Below, one piece after another: positions 48,194 through 55,903 of a stretch of 64,000 bases of DNA. The notes beneath the pieces were generated by a model, which did not search any database, was not told where the DNA came from, and saw nothing but the letters and a program-made list of their open reading frames with translations. Within the stretch, counting starts at the first letter, position 1, and the number at the start of each line of letters is the position of its first letter. Origin of the DNA: Burkholderia sp. SRS-46 (GTDB taxonomy: Bacteria > Pseudomonadota > Gammaproteobacteria > Burkholderiales > Burkholderiaceae); NCBI RefSeq assembly GCF_004343775.1, contig NZ_PTXL01000009.1, forward strand, positions 372,001 to 436,000, read 5' to 3'. A program made the position numbers and the translations under genes.

Positions 48194-48229
48194 TGCGCTG
48201 ATGCGCTGATGCGGTGACGCGCTGATGCG
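48182..48229 (+). repeat. Six 8-bp tandem repeats at ferredoxin 3' end
   Basis: The unit CTGATGCG occurs six times in a row (the fifth copy is the variant GTGACGCG). It starts in the last codons of the ferredoxin gene and extends past the stop. Because each unit brings a TGA, gain or loss of copies would not lengthen the protein, but the array is a potential variable-number locus. Confidence 0.88.
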
Positions 48230-48298
48230 CGCCGCGAGCGATCCGGCCGCCGCGACCGCAAGACAGCGGCCACGTTTCGTCGTTCCAAGGAGAGCGTC

Positions 48299-48793
48299 AT
48301 GACACAGCAGACCGATCGCATCGAAAAGCAGACCCTGTTGGCCGCATCGCCGGATCGCGTGTGGGAAGCCGTCAGCAATGCCGGCGAGTTCGGCATCTGG
48401 TTCGGCGTGACCTTCGACGGGCCGTTCGTCGCCGGCCAGCGGCTGTTCGGCCGGATCACGCCGACACGCGTCGACGCGGACGTCGCGAAAGCGCAGGAGC
48501 CGTACGCCGGCGCGGTGTTCGAAATCGTCATCGACCGCATCGAGCCGAAGCGTCTGTTTTCGTTCCGCTGGCATCCGTTCGCGATCAACCCGTCGGTCGA
48601 TTACGCGAGCGAGCCGATGACGCTGATCGAGTTCGTGCTCGCGGAACAGCCGGACGGCACGCTGCTGACGCTCACCGAGTCCGGTTTCGACCAGCTCTTC
48701 GCGGAGCGGCGCGCGAAGGCGTACGAGATGAACGATCATGGCTGGACCGCGCAGATGATGCTGATCGGCAAGTACCTGGCGAAGCACGCGTAA
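48299..48793 (+). CDS. SRPBCC/AHSA1-like domain protein
   Basis: 164 residues. The START-like fold is recognisable from the opening RIEKQTLLAASPDRVWEAVSNAGEFGIWFGVTFDGPFVAGQRLFG, the central RLFSFRWHPF and the end LLTLTESGFDQLFAERRAKAYEMNDHGWTAQMMLIGKYL, typical of the activator-of-Hsp90-ATPase-like SRPBCC group. These bind hydrophobic ligands or act as small-molecule modifiers. AAGGAGAG precedes the ATG. The role here is unknown; the neighbours do not form a pathway. Confidence 0.87.
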   Translation: MTQQTDRIEKQTLLAASPDRVWEAVSNAGEFGIWFGVTFDGPFVAGQRLFGRITPTRVDADVAKAQEPYAGAVFEIVIDRIEPKRLFSFRWHPFAINPSVDYASEPMTLIEFVLAEQPDGTLLTLTESGFDQLFAERRAKAYEMNDHGWTAQMMLIGKYLAKHA

Positions 48794-48801
48794 GCGCGGC
48801 G

Positions 48802-49596
48802 TCACGCCCCCGCGTGGCGCCGCGCGGCCAGCACCGCGTCCGCGATCTCGACGAACCCGGCACCGCCGGGCCCGCGGGTGATCCAGCGCGGCGCCACCGG
48901 GATCCGGTCGAGATACGCGGTGACGGTGCTGACGCCGACCGTGTGCGCGAAGAATTCGAACATCGGCGCGTCGTTGGTGGAATCGCCGCTATAGAGGATC
49001 GCGTGACGCGCCTGGTCGATATCGACGCCGTAGTGCTGCGCGAGCACGCGGCGCGCCATCGCGAGCTTGTCGTAGCCGCCCAGCCAGCCGAGCACCCACA
49101 GGTTGTTGACGGTAACGTCCGCGCCGGCCTGCCGGAGCGCCTGCGCGACGCGGTCGTCGAACGCGGCGTCGCCGGAACGCGCGAACGCCACGCTCGTCAT
49201 CCGGAACGGCTGGTCGTCGGCGAGCCGCGCGTCCGGCAGCAGCTGCATCACCATCTGCGCGATCGGCGCGACACAGGCGGCGATCTCGTGCGCCGGGGTG
49301 TCCGCGTGCCAGAAGTGACGCTCGACGCCATGCCCCGTGTCGTCGCGCCGGAAAAACAGGCCGCCGTTCTCGCCGATCACGCCGTCGACCGGCCACATCC
49401 TCGCCATCTGGTCGCACCAGCCCGCGGGCGCCGCCGTCACCGGGATCACGCGGATGCCCGCCGCCTGCAGCCGTTCGAGCGCCGCGTAGGTTGCGGCGGC
49501 CAGTCGGCCGCGATACGTCAGCGTCTCGTCCATGTCGGTCAGCACGAAACGGACCGCGCTGAATTCGGTTTCGGGTGCATCGGACAACGCGCGCAT
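48802..49596 (-). CDS. HAD-IIB-type phosphatase
   Basis: 264 residues. HAD motif I FVLTDMDETLTYRGRL (D-M-D), motif II VIPVTAAPAGWC, and motif IV ILYSGDSTNDAPMFEFF with the metal-binding D-x3-D are all present. The C2-type cap lies between them. The pattern suggests a sugar-phosphate or mannosyl-3-phosphoglycerate/Cof-like phosphatase. An ATG at 49629 is possible, but 49596 has GAGGT 5 bases upstream and starts at the domain edge. It converges with the SRPBCC gene and is divergent from the MFS gene. Confidence 0.85.
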   Translation of the reverse strand: MRALSDAPETEFSAVRFVLTDMDETLTYRGRLAAATYAALERLQAAGIRVIPVTAAPAGWCDQMARMWPVDGVIGENGGLFFRRDDTGHGVERHFWHADTPAHEIAACVAPIAQMVMQLLPDARLADDQPFRMTSVAFARSGDAAFDDRVAQALRQAGADVTVNNLWVLGWLGGYDKLAMARRVLAQHYGVDIDQARHAILYSGDSTNDAPMFEFFAHTVGVSTVTAYLDRIPVAPRWITRGPGGAGFVEIADAVLAARRHAGA

Positions 49597-49669
49597 CGTG
49601 ACCTCGTGTGCGATGAATGGAATCGGCATTATGCCCGCCTCGATTGTGGAACCGGCGTCATCACCGACG

Positions 49670-49731
49670 TGAATATTCATCCGGGATGACGCGCGCGACA
49701 TTCCCTACGCTGTGAGGCTTTCCGTCCTCAC
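49670..49731. promoter_or_regulatory. Two palindromes between divergent HAD and MFS genes
   Basis: TGAATATTCA (49670-49679) is a perfect 10-bp palindrome in an A/T-rich patch. GTGAGG (49712-49717) and CCTCAC (49726-49731) form a second inverted repeat with an 8-base spacer, just upstream of the MFS start. Either may be a regulator-binding site controlling the MFS gene; the LysR regulator encoded downstream is a candidate. Confidence 0.35.
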
Positions 49732-49744
49732 GAGACTGCCGGAC

Positions 49745-50971
49745 ATGCCCCCGATCGATACCTTGCCGCGCGCCGCGGGTCACACCACACGCGCCCTCTC
49801 CATCGCGCTGCTCGCGATTTCCGCATTCGTCATCGTCACCACCGAATTCCTGATCGTCGGCCTGCTGCCGATGCTCGCGCGCGACCTGAAGCTGTCGATC
49901 GCGGCCGCCGGACAGCTCGTCACGCTGTTCGCGTTCACGGTGATGCTGTTCGGCCCGTTCCTGACCGCCGCGTTGTCGCACGTCGAGCGCAAGCGGCTGT
50001 TCGTCGCGATCATGGCCGTCTTCGCGGCGGCCAACCTCCTCGCGGCGCTTGCGCCGAATCTGTGGATCCTCGCGCTCGCGCGCTTCGTCCCGGCGCTGCT
50101 GCTGCCGGTGTTCTGGGGCACCGCGAGCGAAACGGCGAGCCAGCTCGCCGCCCCCGGGCAGGCCGGGCGCGCGGTGTCGCAGGTCTACCTCGGCATCGCG
50201 GCCGCGACGCTGTTCGGCATTCCGCTCGGCACCGTCGCCGCCGACGCGATCGGCTGGCGCGGCGCGTTCGCCGGCCTCGCGATCCTGTCGCTCGGCATGG
50301 CCGCGGCGCTCGCGGCGTTCATGCCCGTGTGCGCGCAGGCCGCGAAACTGCGCATCGCGACGCAGCTCGGCCTCGTCCGCGACCGGTATGTCGTCGCGCA
50401 CGTCGTGCTGTCCGTCGTCGTGTTTACCGCGATGTTCACCGCGTACACCTATCTCGCCGATCTGCTGGAACGCGTCGCGCGGGTGCCTTCCGCGCAGGTC
50501 GGCTGGTGGCTGATGGGTTTCGGCGCGGTCGGCCTCGCCGGCAACTGGCTCGGCGGACGCTACGTCGACCGCGATCCGGCGCGCGTGACCGCCGCCTTCG
50601 CGCTGCTGCTGGCGCTCGGCATGGCCGCGTACGTACCGCTGGCTGCCACGTCCGGCTGGCTGCATGCGGCGCTGGCGGTGTGGGGCATCGCCTATACGGC
50701 GCTCTATCCGGTGTGCCAGGTGCGCGTGATGCAGGCCGCGTCGCACGCGCAGGCGCTCGCCGGCACGCTGAACGTGTCCGCCGCCAACGCGGGCATCGGC
50801 CTCGGCGCGATCGTCGGCGGCTACACGATCGGGCACGGTGCGCTGGCGAACCTCGGCTACGTCGCCGCGGCAATCGCGCTGCTCGCCGGCCTGATGGCGC
50901 TCGGCATCGGCCGGCGCCCGGGCGCGCGGCGCGACGCCGGGTTCGGCGCGCCTGGCGCGGCCGGCCAGTAG
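49745..50971 (+). CDS. MFS transporter, 12-TM, AraJ/NepI-like
   Basis: 408 residues. Twelve hydrophobic helices begin with LSIALLAISAFVIVTTEFLIVGLLPMLARDL, the hallmark TTEF-x-GLLP of the AraJ/YdhP/SotB group of sugar and drug exporters. GFGAVGLAGNWLGGRYVDRD near the middle is motif A of the second half. The C-terminus is cytosolic and Ala/Gly-rich. ATG 49745 was preferred to GTG 49712, which would add a run overlapping a palindrome. A LysR gene follows 153 bp downstream on the same strand. Confidence 0.9.
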   Translation: MPPIDTLPRAAGHTTRALSIALLAISAFVIVTTEFLIVGLLPMLARDLKLSIAAAGQLVTLFAFTVMLFGPFLTAALSHVERKRLFVAIMAVFAAANLLAALAPNLWILALARFVPALLLPVFWGTASETASQLAAPGQAGRAVSQVYLGIAAATLFGIPLGTVAADAIGWRGAFAGLAILSLGMAAALAAFMPVCAQAAKLRIATQLGLVRDRYVVAHVVLSVVVFTAMFTAYTYLADLLERVARVPSAQVGWWLMGFGAVGLAGNWLGGRYVDRDPARVTAAFALLLALGMAAYVPLAATSGWLHAALAVWGIAYTALYPVCQVRVMQAASHAQALAGTLNVSAANAGIGLGAIVGGYTIGHGALANLGYVAAAIALLAGLMALGIGRRPGARRDAGFGAPGAAGQ

Positions 50972-51124
50972 CGCGGTGCACGATGAACGGCGGCGGCCCC
51001 GCCCCGCGCACCGGCATGCGTCGGGCCGGCATCGCGGCGATTCGCGTGGCCGACGCCGGCGGCCACGCACCGTGCGGCGGCAATCGCGTAGACAATCGAG
51101 CCTTCTGCCACGATATCGCACGGG

Positions 51125-52045
51125 ATGATGTCGACCGAACGTCTGAAGGGCCTCGAGGTTTTCGTCGCCGTCGCCGAAGCCGGGAGTTTCACGGCTGCGG
51201 CGGAACGGCTCCATCTGTCGGCGTCCGCCGTCAGCAAGAGCATCGCGCGACTGGAAGCGCGGCTCGGCGCGCGCCTGTTCGAGCGCACGACGCGCCGCCT
51301 CGCGCTCACCAGCGCCGGCGATGCGTTCCATCGCACCTGCACCCGCCTGCTGGCGGACCTCGAAGCCGCCGAAACCGGCCTCGCCGCCGAGCACGCCGCG
51401 CCGGCGGGCCGCCTGCGCGTCGACGTGCCCGTGACCTTCGGCCACCTGCACGTGATGCCGCTGCTGCTCGACTTCGCCGAGCGTCATCCGCGCGTGACGC
51501 TGCACACGTCGTTTACCGACCGGTTCGTCGATCCGATCGAGGAAGGGATCGACGTCGCCGTGCGGATCGGCCAGGTCGATGCGCCGTCCGACCTGCTCGC
51601 GCACCGCACCGTCGGCCGCGAGCGCGTGATCTTCTGCGCGGCGCCGCGCTATCTGCGGCAACGTCCGGCGATTCGCGCGGCGGCGGAGCTCGACCGGCAC
51701 GATTGCGTGACGTTCGGCCGCGCGGACGGCAGCGTGAGCCCGTGGATCGTGGCCGGGCCGGACGGCCAGGTCGAGCGCCGGACCATGAACGGCCGCATCG
51801 TCGTCGGCAGCGGCGAGGCGCAGGTCCAGGCGGTGAAGGCCGGGCACGGCGTCGCGCAACTGGCGACCTGGATGATCCGCGACGCGCTGCGCACCGGCGA
51901 GCTCGTCGATGTGTTGCCCGCGTGCGCGACGACGGGCCTGCCCGTCGGTCTGATCTGGCCGCGCCACCGCCAGCACTTGCCGAAGGTGGAGGCGATGCTG
52001 GACTTCCTGGCGCGTGAACTCGGCGCAATCTGTCAGGCGGCGTGA
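51125..52045 (+). CDS. LysR-type transcriptional regulator
   Basis: 306 residues. The winged helix-turn-helix at 1-65 (LKGLEVFVAVAEAGSFTAAAERLHLSASAVSKSIARLEARLG) precedes an effector-binding domain (DVPVTFGHLHVMPLLLDFAERHPRVTLHTSFTDRFVDPIEEGIDVAVRIG). It belongs to the same large subgroup as the regulator at 23580. A second ATG three bases later (51128) is equally possible. It probably regulates the upstream MFS gene or the downstream LysE exporter. Confidence 0.92.
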   Translation: MMSTERLKGLEVFVAVAEAGSFTAAAERLHLSASAVSKSIARLEARLGARLFERTTRRLALTSAGDAFHRTCTRLLADLEAAETGLAAEHAAPAGRLRVDVPVTFGHLHVMPLLLDFAERHPRVTLHTSFTDRFVDPIEEGIDVAVRIGQVDAPSDLLAHRTVGRERVIFCAAPRYLRQRPAIRAAAELDRHDCVTFGRADGSVSPWIVAGPDGQVERRTMNGRIVVGSGEAQVQAVKAGHGVAQLATWMIRDALRTGELVDVLPACATTGLPVGLIWPRHRQHLPKVEAMLDFLARELGAICQAA

Positions 52046-52176
52046 CGCGGGCACGCGAATGGACGGCTGCAGGGCCCGCACGGTGCAGGCCATATCGCGC
52101 CCGAACCCATCATTCGTTTCGGCGTGGCATCATGCCCTGCGCCGCGCCCGTCGGCATCCCTCTCCCGGAGCAACGC

Positions 52177-52809
52177 ATGTCAGCCCAGACCTGGCTTCTC
52201 TTCGCCGCCGCCTATCTCGTCACCACGCTCACGCCCGGGCCCAACGTGCTGCTCGTCGTCCGCAACACCGTGCGGTACGGCAGCCGCGGCACGGCAGCGA
52301 CCATTGCCGGCAATCTCGTCGCGCAGCTCGCGGTGGTCGTGCTCGTCGCGCTGGGGGTGGGTGCGGTGCTGGCCGCGATGCCGCCGCTGTTCGTCGCGAT
52401 GAAGATCGTCGGCGCGCTGTACCTGATGTACCTCGGCGTCAAGCAGCTGCGCGGCCCGCGCACCGGCGCCGACGCGACAGCCGGCGTGTCGCCGGATGTC
52501 CTCCCCGACCGCAAGAAGCTGTTCCGCGAAGCGCTGCTCGTGTCCGCCAGCAATCCCAAGACGCTCGTGTTCCTGTCCGCGTTCATGCCGCAGTTCGTCG
52601 TGCACGACCGCTCGCTGCCGCTGCAGTTCGCCGAGATGTACCTCACCGTCGCCTGCTGCGTGGTGGTCGTGCACTGCGTGTACTCGGCCGGCGTGGTCCG
52701 GTTGCATCGCGGCTTCGGGATGTCCCGCTGGGTGCGCGCGATCAAGCGCGGCAGCGGGCTGCTGTTCGTCGCGCTGGGCGTCAGGCTGCTCGCGGCGCGG
52801 CAGGCGTAA
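52177..52809 (+). CDS. LysE/RhtB-family amino-acid exporter
   Basis: 210 residues, six TM helices. The opening TWLLFAAAYLVTTLTPGPNVLLVVRNTVRYGSR is the RhtB-type signature (TPGPN). Further features are the MKIVGALYLMYLGVKQLR helix and the cytoplasmic loop FREALLVSASNPKTLVFLSAFMPQFV with the conserved NPK. Members export threonine, homoserine, leucine or similar amino acids. CGGAG precedes ATG 52177. It follows the LysR gene by 131 bp. Confidence 0.92.
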   Translation: MSAQTWLLFAAAYLVTTLTPGPNVLLVVRNTVRYGSRGTAATIAGNLVAQLAVVVLVALGVGAVLAAMPPLFVAMKIVGALYLMYLGVKQLRGPRTGADATAGVSPDVLPDRKKLFREALLVSASNPKTLVFLSAFMPQFVVHDRSLPLQFAEMYLTVACCVVVVHCVYSAGVVRLHRGFGMSRWVRAIKRGSGLLFVALGVRLLAARQA

Positions 52810-52838
52810 GCGCACCCTGCACGATGCGGCGCCGCCGC

Positions 52839-53207
52839 TCACGCCACGCAAATGCCCGGCACCGCGACCTTCTGGAACAGGTGCGGCGACGCGACCGCCG
52901 ACGCCGGATACGTGCCGAGCTTCGCCCGGAACTCCGGGTGCGTGAACGCCGCCCGGAAGTCGGCCGTCGATTCCCAGACCGCGTAGTTCAGATACGTCGG
53001 GCTCTCCCCGAGCGCGCGATGCAGTTGCGTCGAGATGAAGCCCGGCCGCCGTTTCATGAAGGCCGCGTCGTCCTGCCACGCCTGCAGGAAGGCGGGCTCG
53101 TCCGCCGGCTCCAGCGTGAACACGTTGACCAGGATCACGGGAGCGGCATCGATCGGGATCTGTCGCTCGATCGGGAAAGCAGGGTCCAGCGGGCGCATTT
53201 GTGGCAT
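52839..53207 (-). CDS. Dimeric alpha/beta-barrel (ABM-like) protein
   Basis: 122 residues. The beta-alpha-beta order VILVNVFTLEPADEPAFLQAWQDDAAFMKRRPGFISTQLHRALGESPTYLNYAVWESTADFRAAF is that of antibiotic-biosynthesis-monooxygenase/heme-degrading-like barrels. Such small proteins are quinol monooxygenases or accessory detoxification enzymes. ATG 53207 was chosen because GGAG is 6 bases upstream; a TTG at 53222 is another option. It is divergent from a MarR gene, with a palindromic operator between them, so it is very likely MarR-repressed. Confidence 0.86.
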   Translation of the reverse strand: MPQMRPLDPAFPIERQIPIDAAPVILVNVFTLEPADEPAFLQAWQDDAAFMKRRPGFISTQLHRALGESPTYLNYAVWESTADFRAAFTHPEFRAKLGTYPASAVASPHLFQKVAVPGICVA

Positions 53208-53264
53208 GATCGACTCCGTCAATTTGGTTGCATGATGTCAATTCGACAGGTGCAAGGTACATCC

Positions 53265-53284
53265 ATTGACACTATGATGTCAAT
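53265..53284. promoter_or_regulatory. MarR operator (ATTGACA-N6-TGTCAAT)
   Basis: A perfect 7-bp inverted repeat with a 6-base spacer lies 18 bases upstream of marR. A second related element, ATGATGTCAATT, is found twice (53232-53243 and 53274-53285), so the intergenic region has two operator-like sites. ATTGACA also supplies a TTGACA -35-like sequence, consistent with repression by promoter occlusion. Confidence 0.65.
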
Positions 53285-53302
53285 TACGTTTGATGGTGAC
53301 AG

Positions 53303-53779
53303 ATGCGCAAGACGAAACGAACCCCCGCCGGTGACGTGCTGACCGGTTTCATGCTCGATTTCTTCCGGCTGAACAGCCGGCTGCTGGCGTCCGGCGACCG
53401 GCTGGTCGCCGGGCTCGGGCTCACGAGCGCCCGCTGGCAGATTCTCGGCGCGGTGATCGCCGCGCAGCAGCCGCAGCCGGTCGCGTGGCTCGCGCGCGAC
53501 CTCGGCGCGAATCGCCAGAACGTGCAGCGGATCGTCAACGATCTCGAAGCGGAAGGGCTGGTGCGCTTCGAGACCAACCCGCACCACCGCCGCGCGCAGC
53601 TCGTCGTGCTGACCGACGACGGCAAGCGCGCGTTCGATGCCGCGATGAACCTGCAGGCTGGGTGGGTCAACCGGTTGTCGGACGGGGCGTCGGTCGAGGA
53701 TCTCGAGGCGACGGCGCGGGTGATCGCGACGCTGCGGCGGAATCTCGAGGAGGATGGGGAGATGGATGGCGCCGGGTGA
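53303..53779 (+). CDS. MarR-family transcriptional regulator
   Basis: 158 residues. The winged helix region LGLTSARWQILGAVIAAQQPQPVAWLARDLGANRQNVQRIVNDLEAEGLVRFETNPHHRRAQLVVLTDDGKRAF is intact, including the DNA-recognition helix (ANRQNVQRIVNDLEAEG) and wing (NPHHRRAQLVVLT). Helices at both ends form the dimer interface. It probably represses itself and the divergent ABM-like gene through the operator at 53265-53284, and responds to a phenolic or quinone-type ligand (inference from the family). It is the last GC-rich gene before the island. Confidence 0.92.
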   Translation: MRKTKRTPAGDVLTGFMLDFFRLNSRLLASGDRLVAGLGLTSARWQILGAVIAAQQPQPVAWLARDLGANRQNVQRIVNDLEAEGLVRFETNPHHRRAQLVVLTDDGKRAFDAAMNLQAGWVNRLSDGASVEDLEATARVIATLRRNLEEDGEMDGAG

Positions 53780-54140
53780 GCGCCATCGACGCGTGCTTGC
53801 ATGCCGAGTTGGCCGGATGCATGGGCTGCGCGGGAAATATTCCGCGCAAGTGGCGGAAATGGCACGCGATCAAATGTAGCCAATTCGGCTGCGAATGAAG
53901 CAGAGTCGGCTACATTCCCCGCTCAGCAGCTGATTCGTCGGCTGACGCCTGCGCCCAAACGACCTGACGTGCGCGCCGCGCAATAAGAAGGGGGCATCGT
54001 GGATTACCGGGGAAGAGCGTCAGCGATCGGTCAGGGGCAGTCGTTGGCAGCCGCAACGCACACGTTAGTGATTGCGTGCATGGCAGTAAAATTCAGTGCG
54101 CCGGTTATGCGGCACGTTAGATCCTCAAACGGAGTCCCCC
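53780..54140. other. Left junction of the low-GC island
   Basis: 361 bp without a convincing gene. Composition changes from GC-rich to near 50% over about 53830-53900. A GTAGCC...GGCTAC inverted repeat (53876-53881 and 53912-53917) lies at the boundary. GTTAGAT at 54116-54122, 18 bases before the first island gene, matches the GTTRRRY core of integron cassettes, but no complete attC or integrase is present. Confidence 0.4.
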
Positions 54141-54518
54141 ATGGGTTTCAACGACGAATCAAAAAATCCACGACTGTCCGCGCACAATAAGTACAAGCGG
54201 AGACTCAGGGCACTGTCACTTTCAGTCGATGATTTTCTCCGACACTCGGAAGCGAAGCTGGACGAATCGATTTCCGGAAAGATATACAAGAAATCGGAAA
54301 TTGAACAGATCGTAGCAAAAGCTAAGGAGCTTGCGGCATTGCTTCCAGATCCAGCAGGTGCCATTGACTGTCCGCCAGTACGCGAAGATTTTCTGGAGGT
54401 CCTTCAGCAGACGTCGGGAGATACCGAGAAGATCATTGCTGACGCGGAGGCCTTCTTCAAAGGGCTATCAAAGGAGGAGTGGGAAGAAATGGTTAAGGCC
54501 TACAACGAGGAGACTTAA
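54141..54518 (+). CDS. Hypothetical protein in island
   Basis: 125 residues, hydrophilic and helical. MGFNDESKNPRLSAHNKYKR is followed by a basic segment, a helix with SISGKIYKKSEIEQIVAKAKELAALLP, and an acidic C-terminus EAFFKGLSKEEWEEMVKAYNEET. No signal peptide or membrane segment. Codon choice (AAA, AAG, GAA, ATA, TTC mixed) is unlike the chromosomal genes. GGAG lies 6-7 bases before ATG 54141. The gene is framed by GTTAGAT upstream and ACTTAAC across its stop, a cassette-like arrangement. Family not recognised. Confidence 0.65.
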   Translation: MGFNDESKNPRLSAHNKYKRRLRALSLSVDDFLRHSEAKLDESISGKIYKKSEIEQIVAKAKELAALLPDPAGAIDCPPVREDFLEVLQQTSGDTEKIIADAEAFFKGLSKEEWEEMVKAYNEET

Positions 54519-54592
54519 CCTATGCTAGCGGATGGCTTCGCCGATCGCTAAGCTACTTCCTTATGTCGCCCGCTTTGCCGTGGTCTTTGTCC

Positions 54593-54641
54593 GTGGCCGC
54601 TTTGGGGCGGCCACTGCCGACCGCGTCTGGCGGCAGTCGGC
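54593..54641. repeat. Paired GC-rich hairpins downstream of island gene
   Basis: GTGGCCGC (54593-54600) pairs with GCGGCCAC (54607-54614). GCCGAC (54616-54621) pairs with GTCGGC (54636-54641), with an alternative ACTGCCG/CGGCAGT stem. They form a cluster in an otherwise balanced-composition, gene-free stretch (54519-54733) and could act as a transcription barrier for the gene before it or be remnants of an extragenic repeat. Confidence 0.55.
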
Positions 54642-54733
54642 CACAACCAGCCATTCGACATTGCGACCCGAATCGTCGACAATCCGCCGAGGTTGGTTCT
54701 AGCAGTATTTTTGGATAGATTGAATATCGCTCT

Positions 54734-55297
54734 ATGACTGTGACAGAAGGCGGCATCTGTGCCCGCGCCATCGCTTACCTGAAGCCCAGGGTGCAAGACT
54801 TAACGCCAGCAATATCAATGTCACGCGGGGACTCGCCTGTTCTCCGCCCCCTCAGCGACGACCTATTGGTTTCGTATGTCGTAGATGCAGCTGATCATTT
54901 GGCTTTCGTTCAGCACCGGCATCTGGAACAGGAATGTGTCTCGGTTGATGAGCTTCATTCAATCGCCGTTTCAAATTTGCAGGCTCTTGCGGAAGAAAAG
55001 CTGGCTGTTCGCGAATACGGTTCCATATACGTTGCACTCATGGGAGGCAACTTCGAGGCGAGTCTTCTCACGCTTGATGCCATGTGGAATCAATGGTACG
55101 CCCATGTTGCCCCGCAGGGTTTTGTTGCAGTTGCTCCAGCGCGTGACCTCCTTGCATTCTGCGACTCATCTTCCGCACAAGGGCTAGTGGAGCTTCGGCA
55201 CGTCATCGAGCGGTCCGTGGATTGCGACCATCGACTGCCCCCTCACTTGTACCGACGCATAGGCGGCGAATGGAAGCAACTGCCTGTCACGCCGTGA
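54734..55297 (+). CDS. Hypothetical protein, possibly DUF1444/YtpQ-like
   Basis: 187 residues. The order LSDDLLVSYVVDAADHLAFVQHRHLEQECVSVDELHSIAVSNLQAL, then YVALMGGNFEASLLTLDAMWNQW and FVAVAPARDLLAFCDSSSAQGL resembles the YtpQ/DUF1444 fold in spacing, including the conserved Asp and the glycine-containing GGNFEAS strand; the assignment is tentative. Base composition is lower in GC than the chromosome. No strong ribosome site is visible, so the exact start is uncertain. Function unknown; it is an island passenger. Confidence 0.6.
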   Translation: MTVTEGGICARAIAYLKPRVQDLTPAISMSRGDSPVLRPLSDDLLVSYVVDAADHLAFVQHRHLEQECVSVDELHSIAVSNLQALAEEKLAVREYGSIYVALMGGNFEASLLTLDAMWNQWYAHVAPQGFVAVAPARDLLAFCDSSSAQGLVELRHVIERSVDCDHRLPPHLYRRIGGEWKQLPVTP

Positions 55298-55903
55298 TCA
55301 GGGAGGGCGATTCGGGCGCTCTGCGAATTTAGGCAAGATAGTCGCCCAATAGGATAGATTCGCCTCTAACGACGATGCGAATGTCTGCTATCGCTTTCCG
55401 CGACTGTCTCTTCGGGTCGGCATCCGCCAGTCGGCAGCCATCCCGATGCCAACCGACCGGGTTCGGCCATGACGAGTCGTTCGCATGCTCAGTCTCCCAG
55501 ACGTTTGGAAGTCTCTTCCACCCTGCATCGAGTCATTCGAATCGGAGGCGGAGCCGGCGGCGTAGTGCCAGCGAGGATACTTTAATGCTGACTGGCCGGC
55601 GGCTGCCCACCATGCACTATGATCTTGCAGAAGCGCCGCGAGTACACGGGGAGCTTGTGGAAGATGAGTTTTCCAATAACAAAAAAACTTCACGCAGGAT
55701 GATCAGCTTACGGCGCGTCGTGTGCCCCCGCACTTGCTCAAAATCTTGTCGCGCAAAACGGACGATTTTTGGGCCACCGACACAAAGGCGAGAGTGTTCA
55801 GGCGACACGAGATTGTGCCGCCACAGGCCTAGGAAATTGCACTAAACGATTAGGTCAGAATTGAAATTATCCGCGTGGGACTTTACTCGTTCGGTATCGA
55901 AAG
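55298..55903. other. 606-bp non-coding stretch in island
   Basis: Open frames occur on both strands, but none has a ribosome site, ordered hydrophobicity or a recognisable family. Sequence around 55390-55560 is rich in tetranucleotide palindromes (CGACTG, TCGGCAGCC, CGACCGGGTTCGG) and looks like a decayed or repetitive extragenic segment. The last 50 bases contain CTAAACGATTAG (55842-55853), a short inverted repeat near the end of rloB. Confidence 0.4.

Noticed and set aside
48182-48229. Phase-variable control of the ferredoxin by the 8-bp repeat
   Set aside because: The stop codon is inside the repeat unit itself, so copy-number change would leave the reading frame end nearly unaltered.
55375-55845. 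A 156-codon plus-strand frame in the island
   Set aside because: No ribosome site, repetitive Arg/Ser-rich composition and no fold-like pattern; treated as non-coding.
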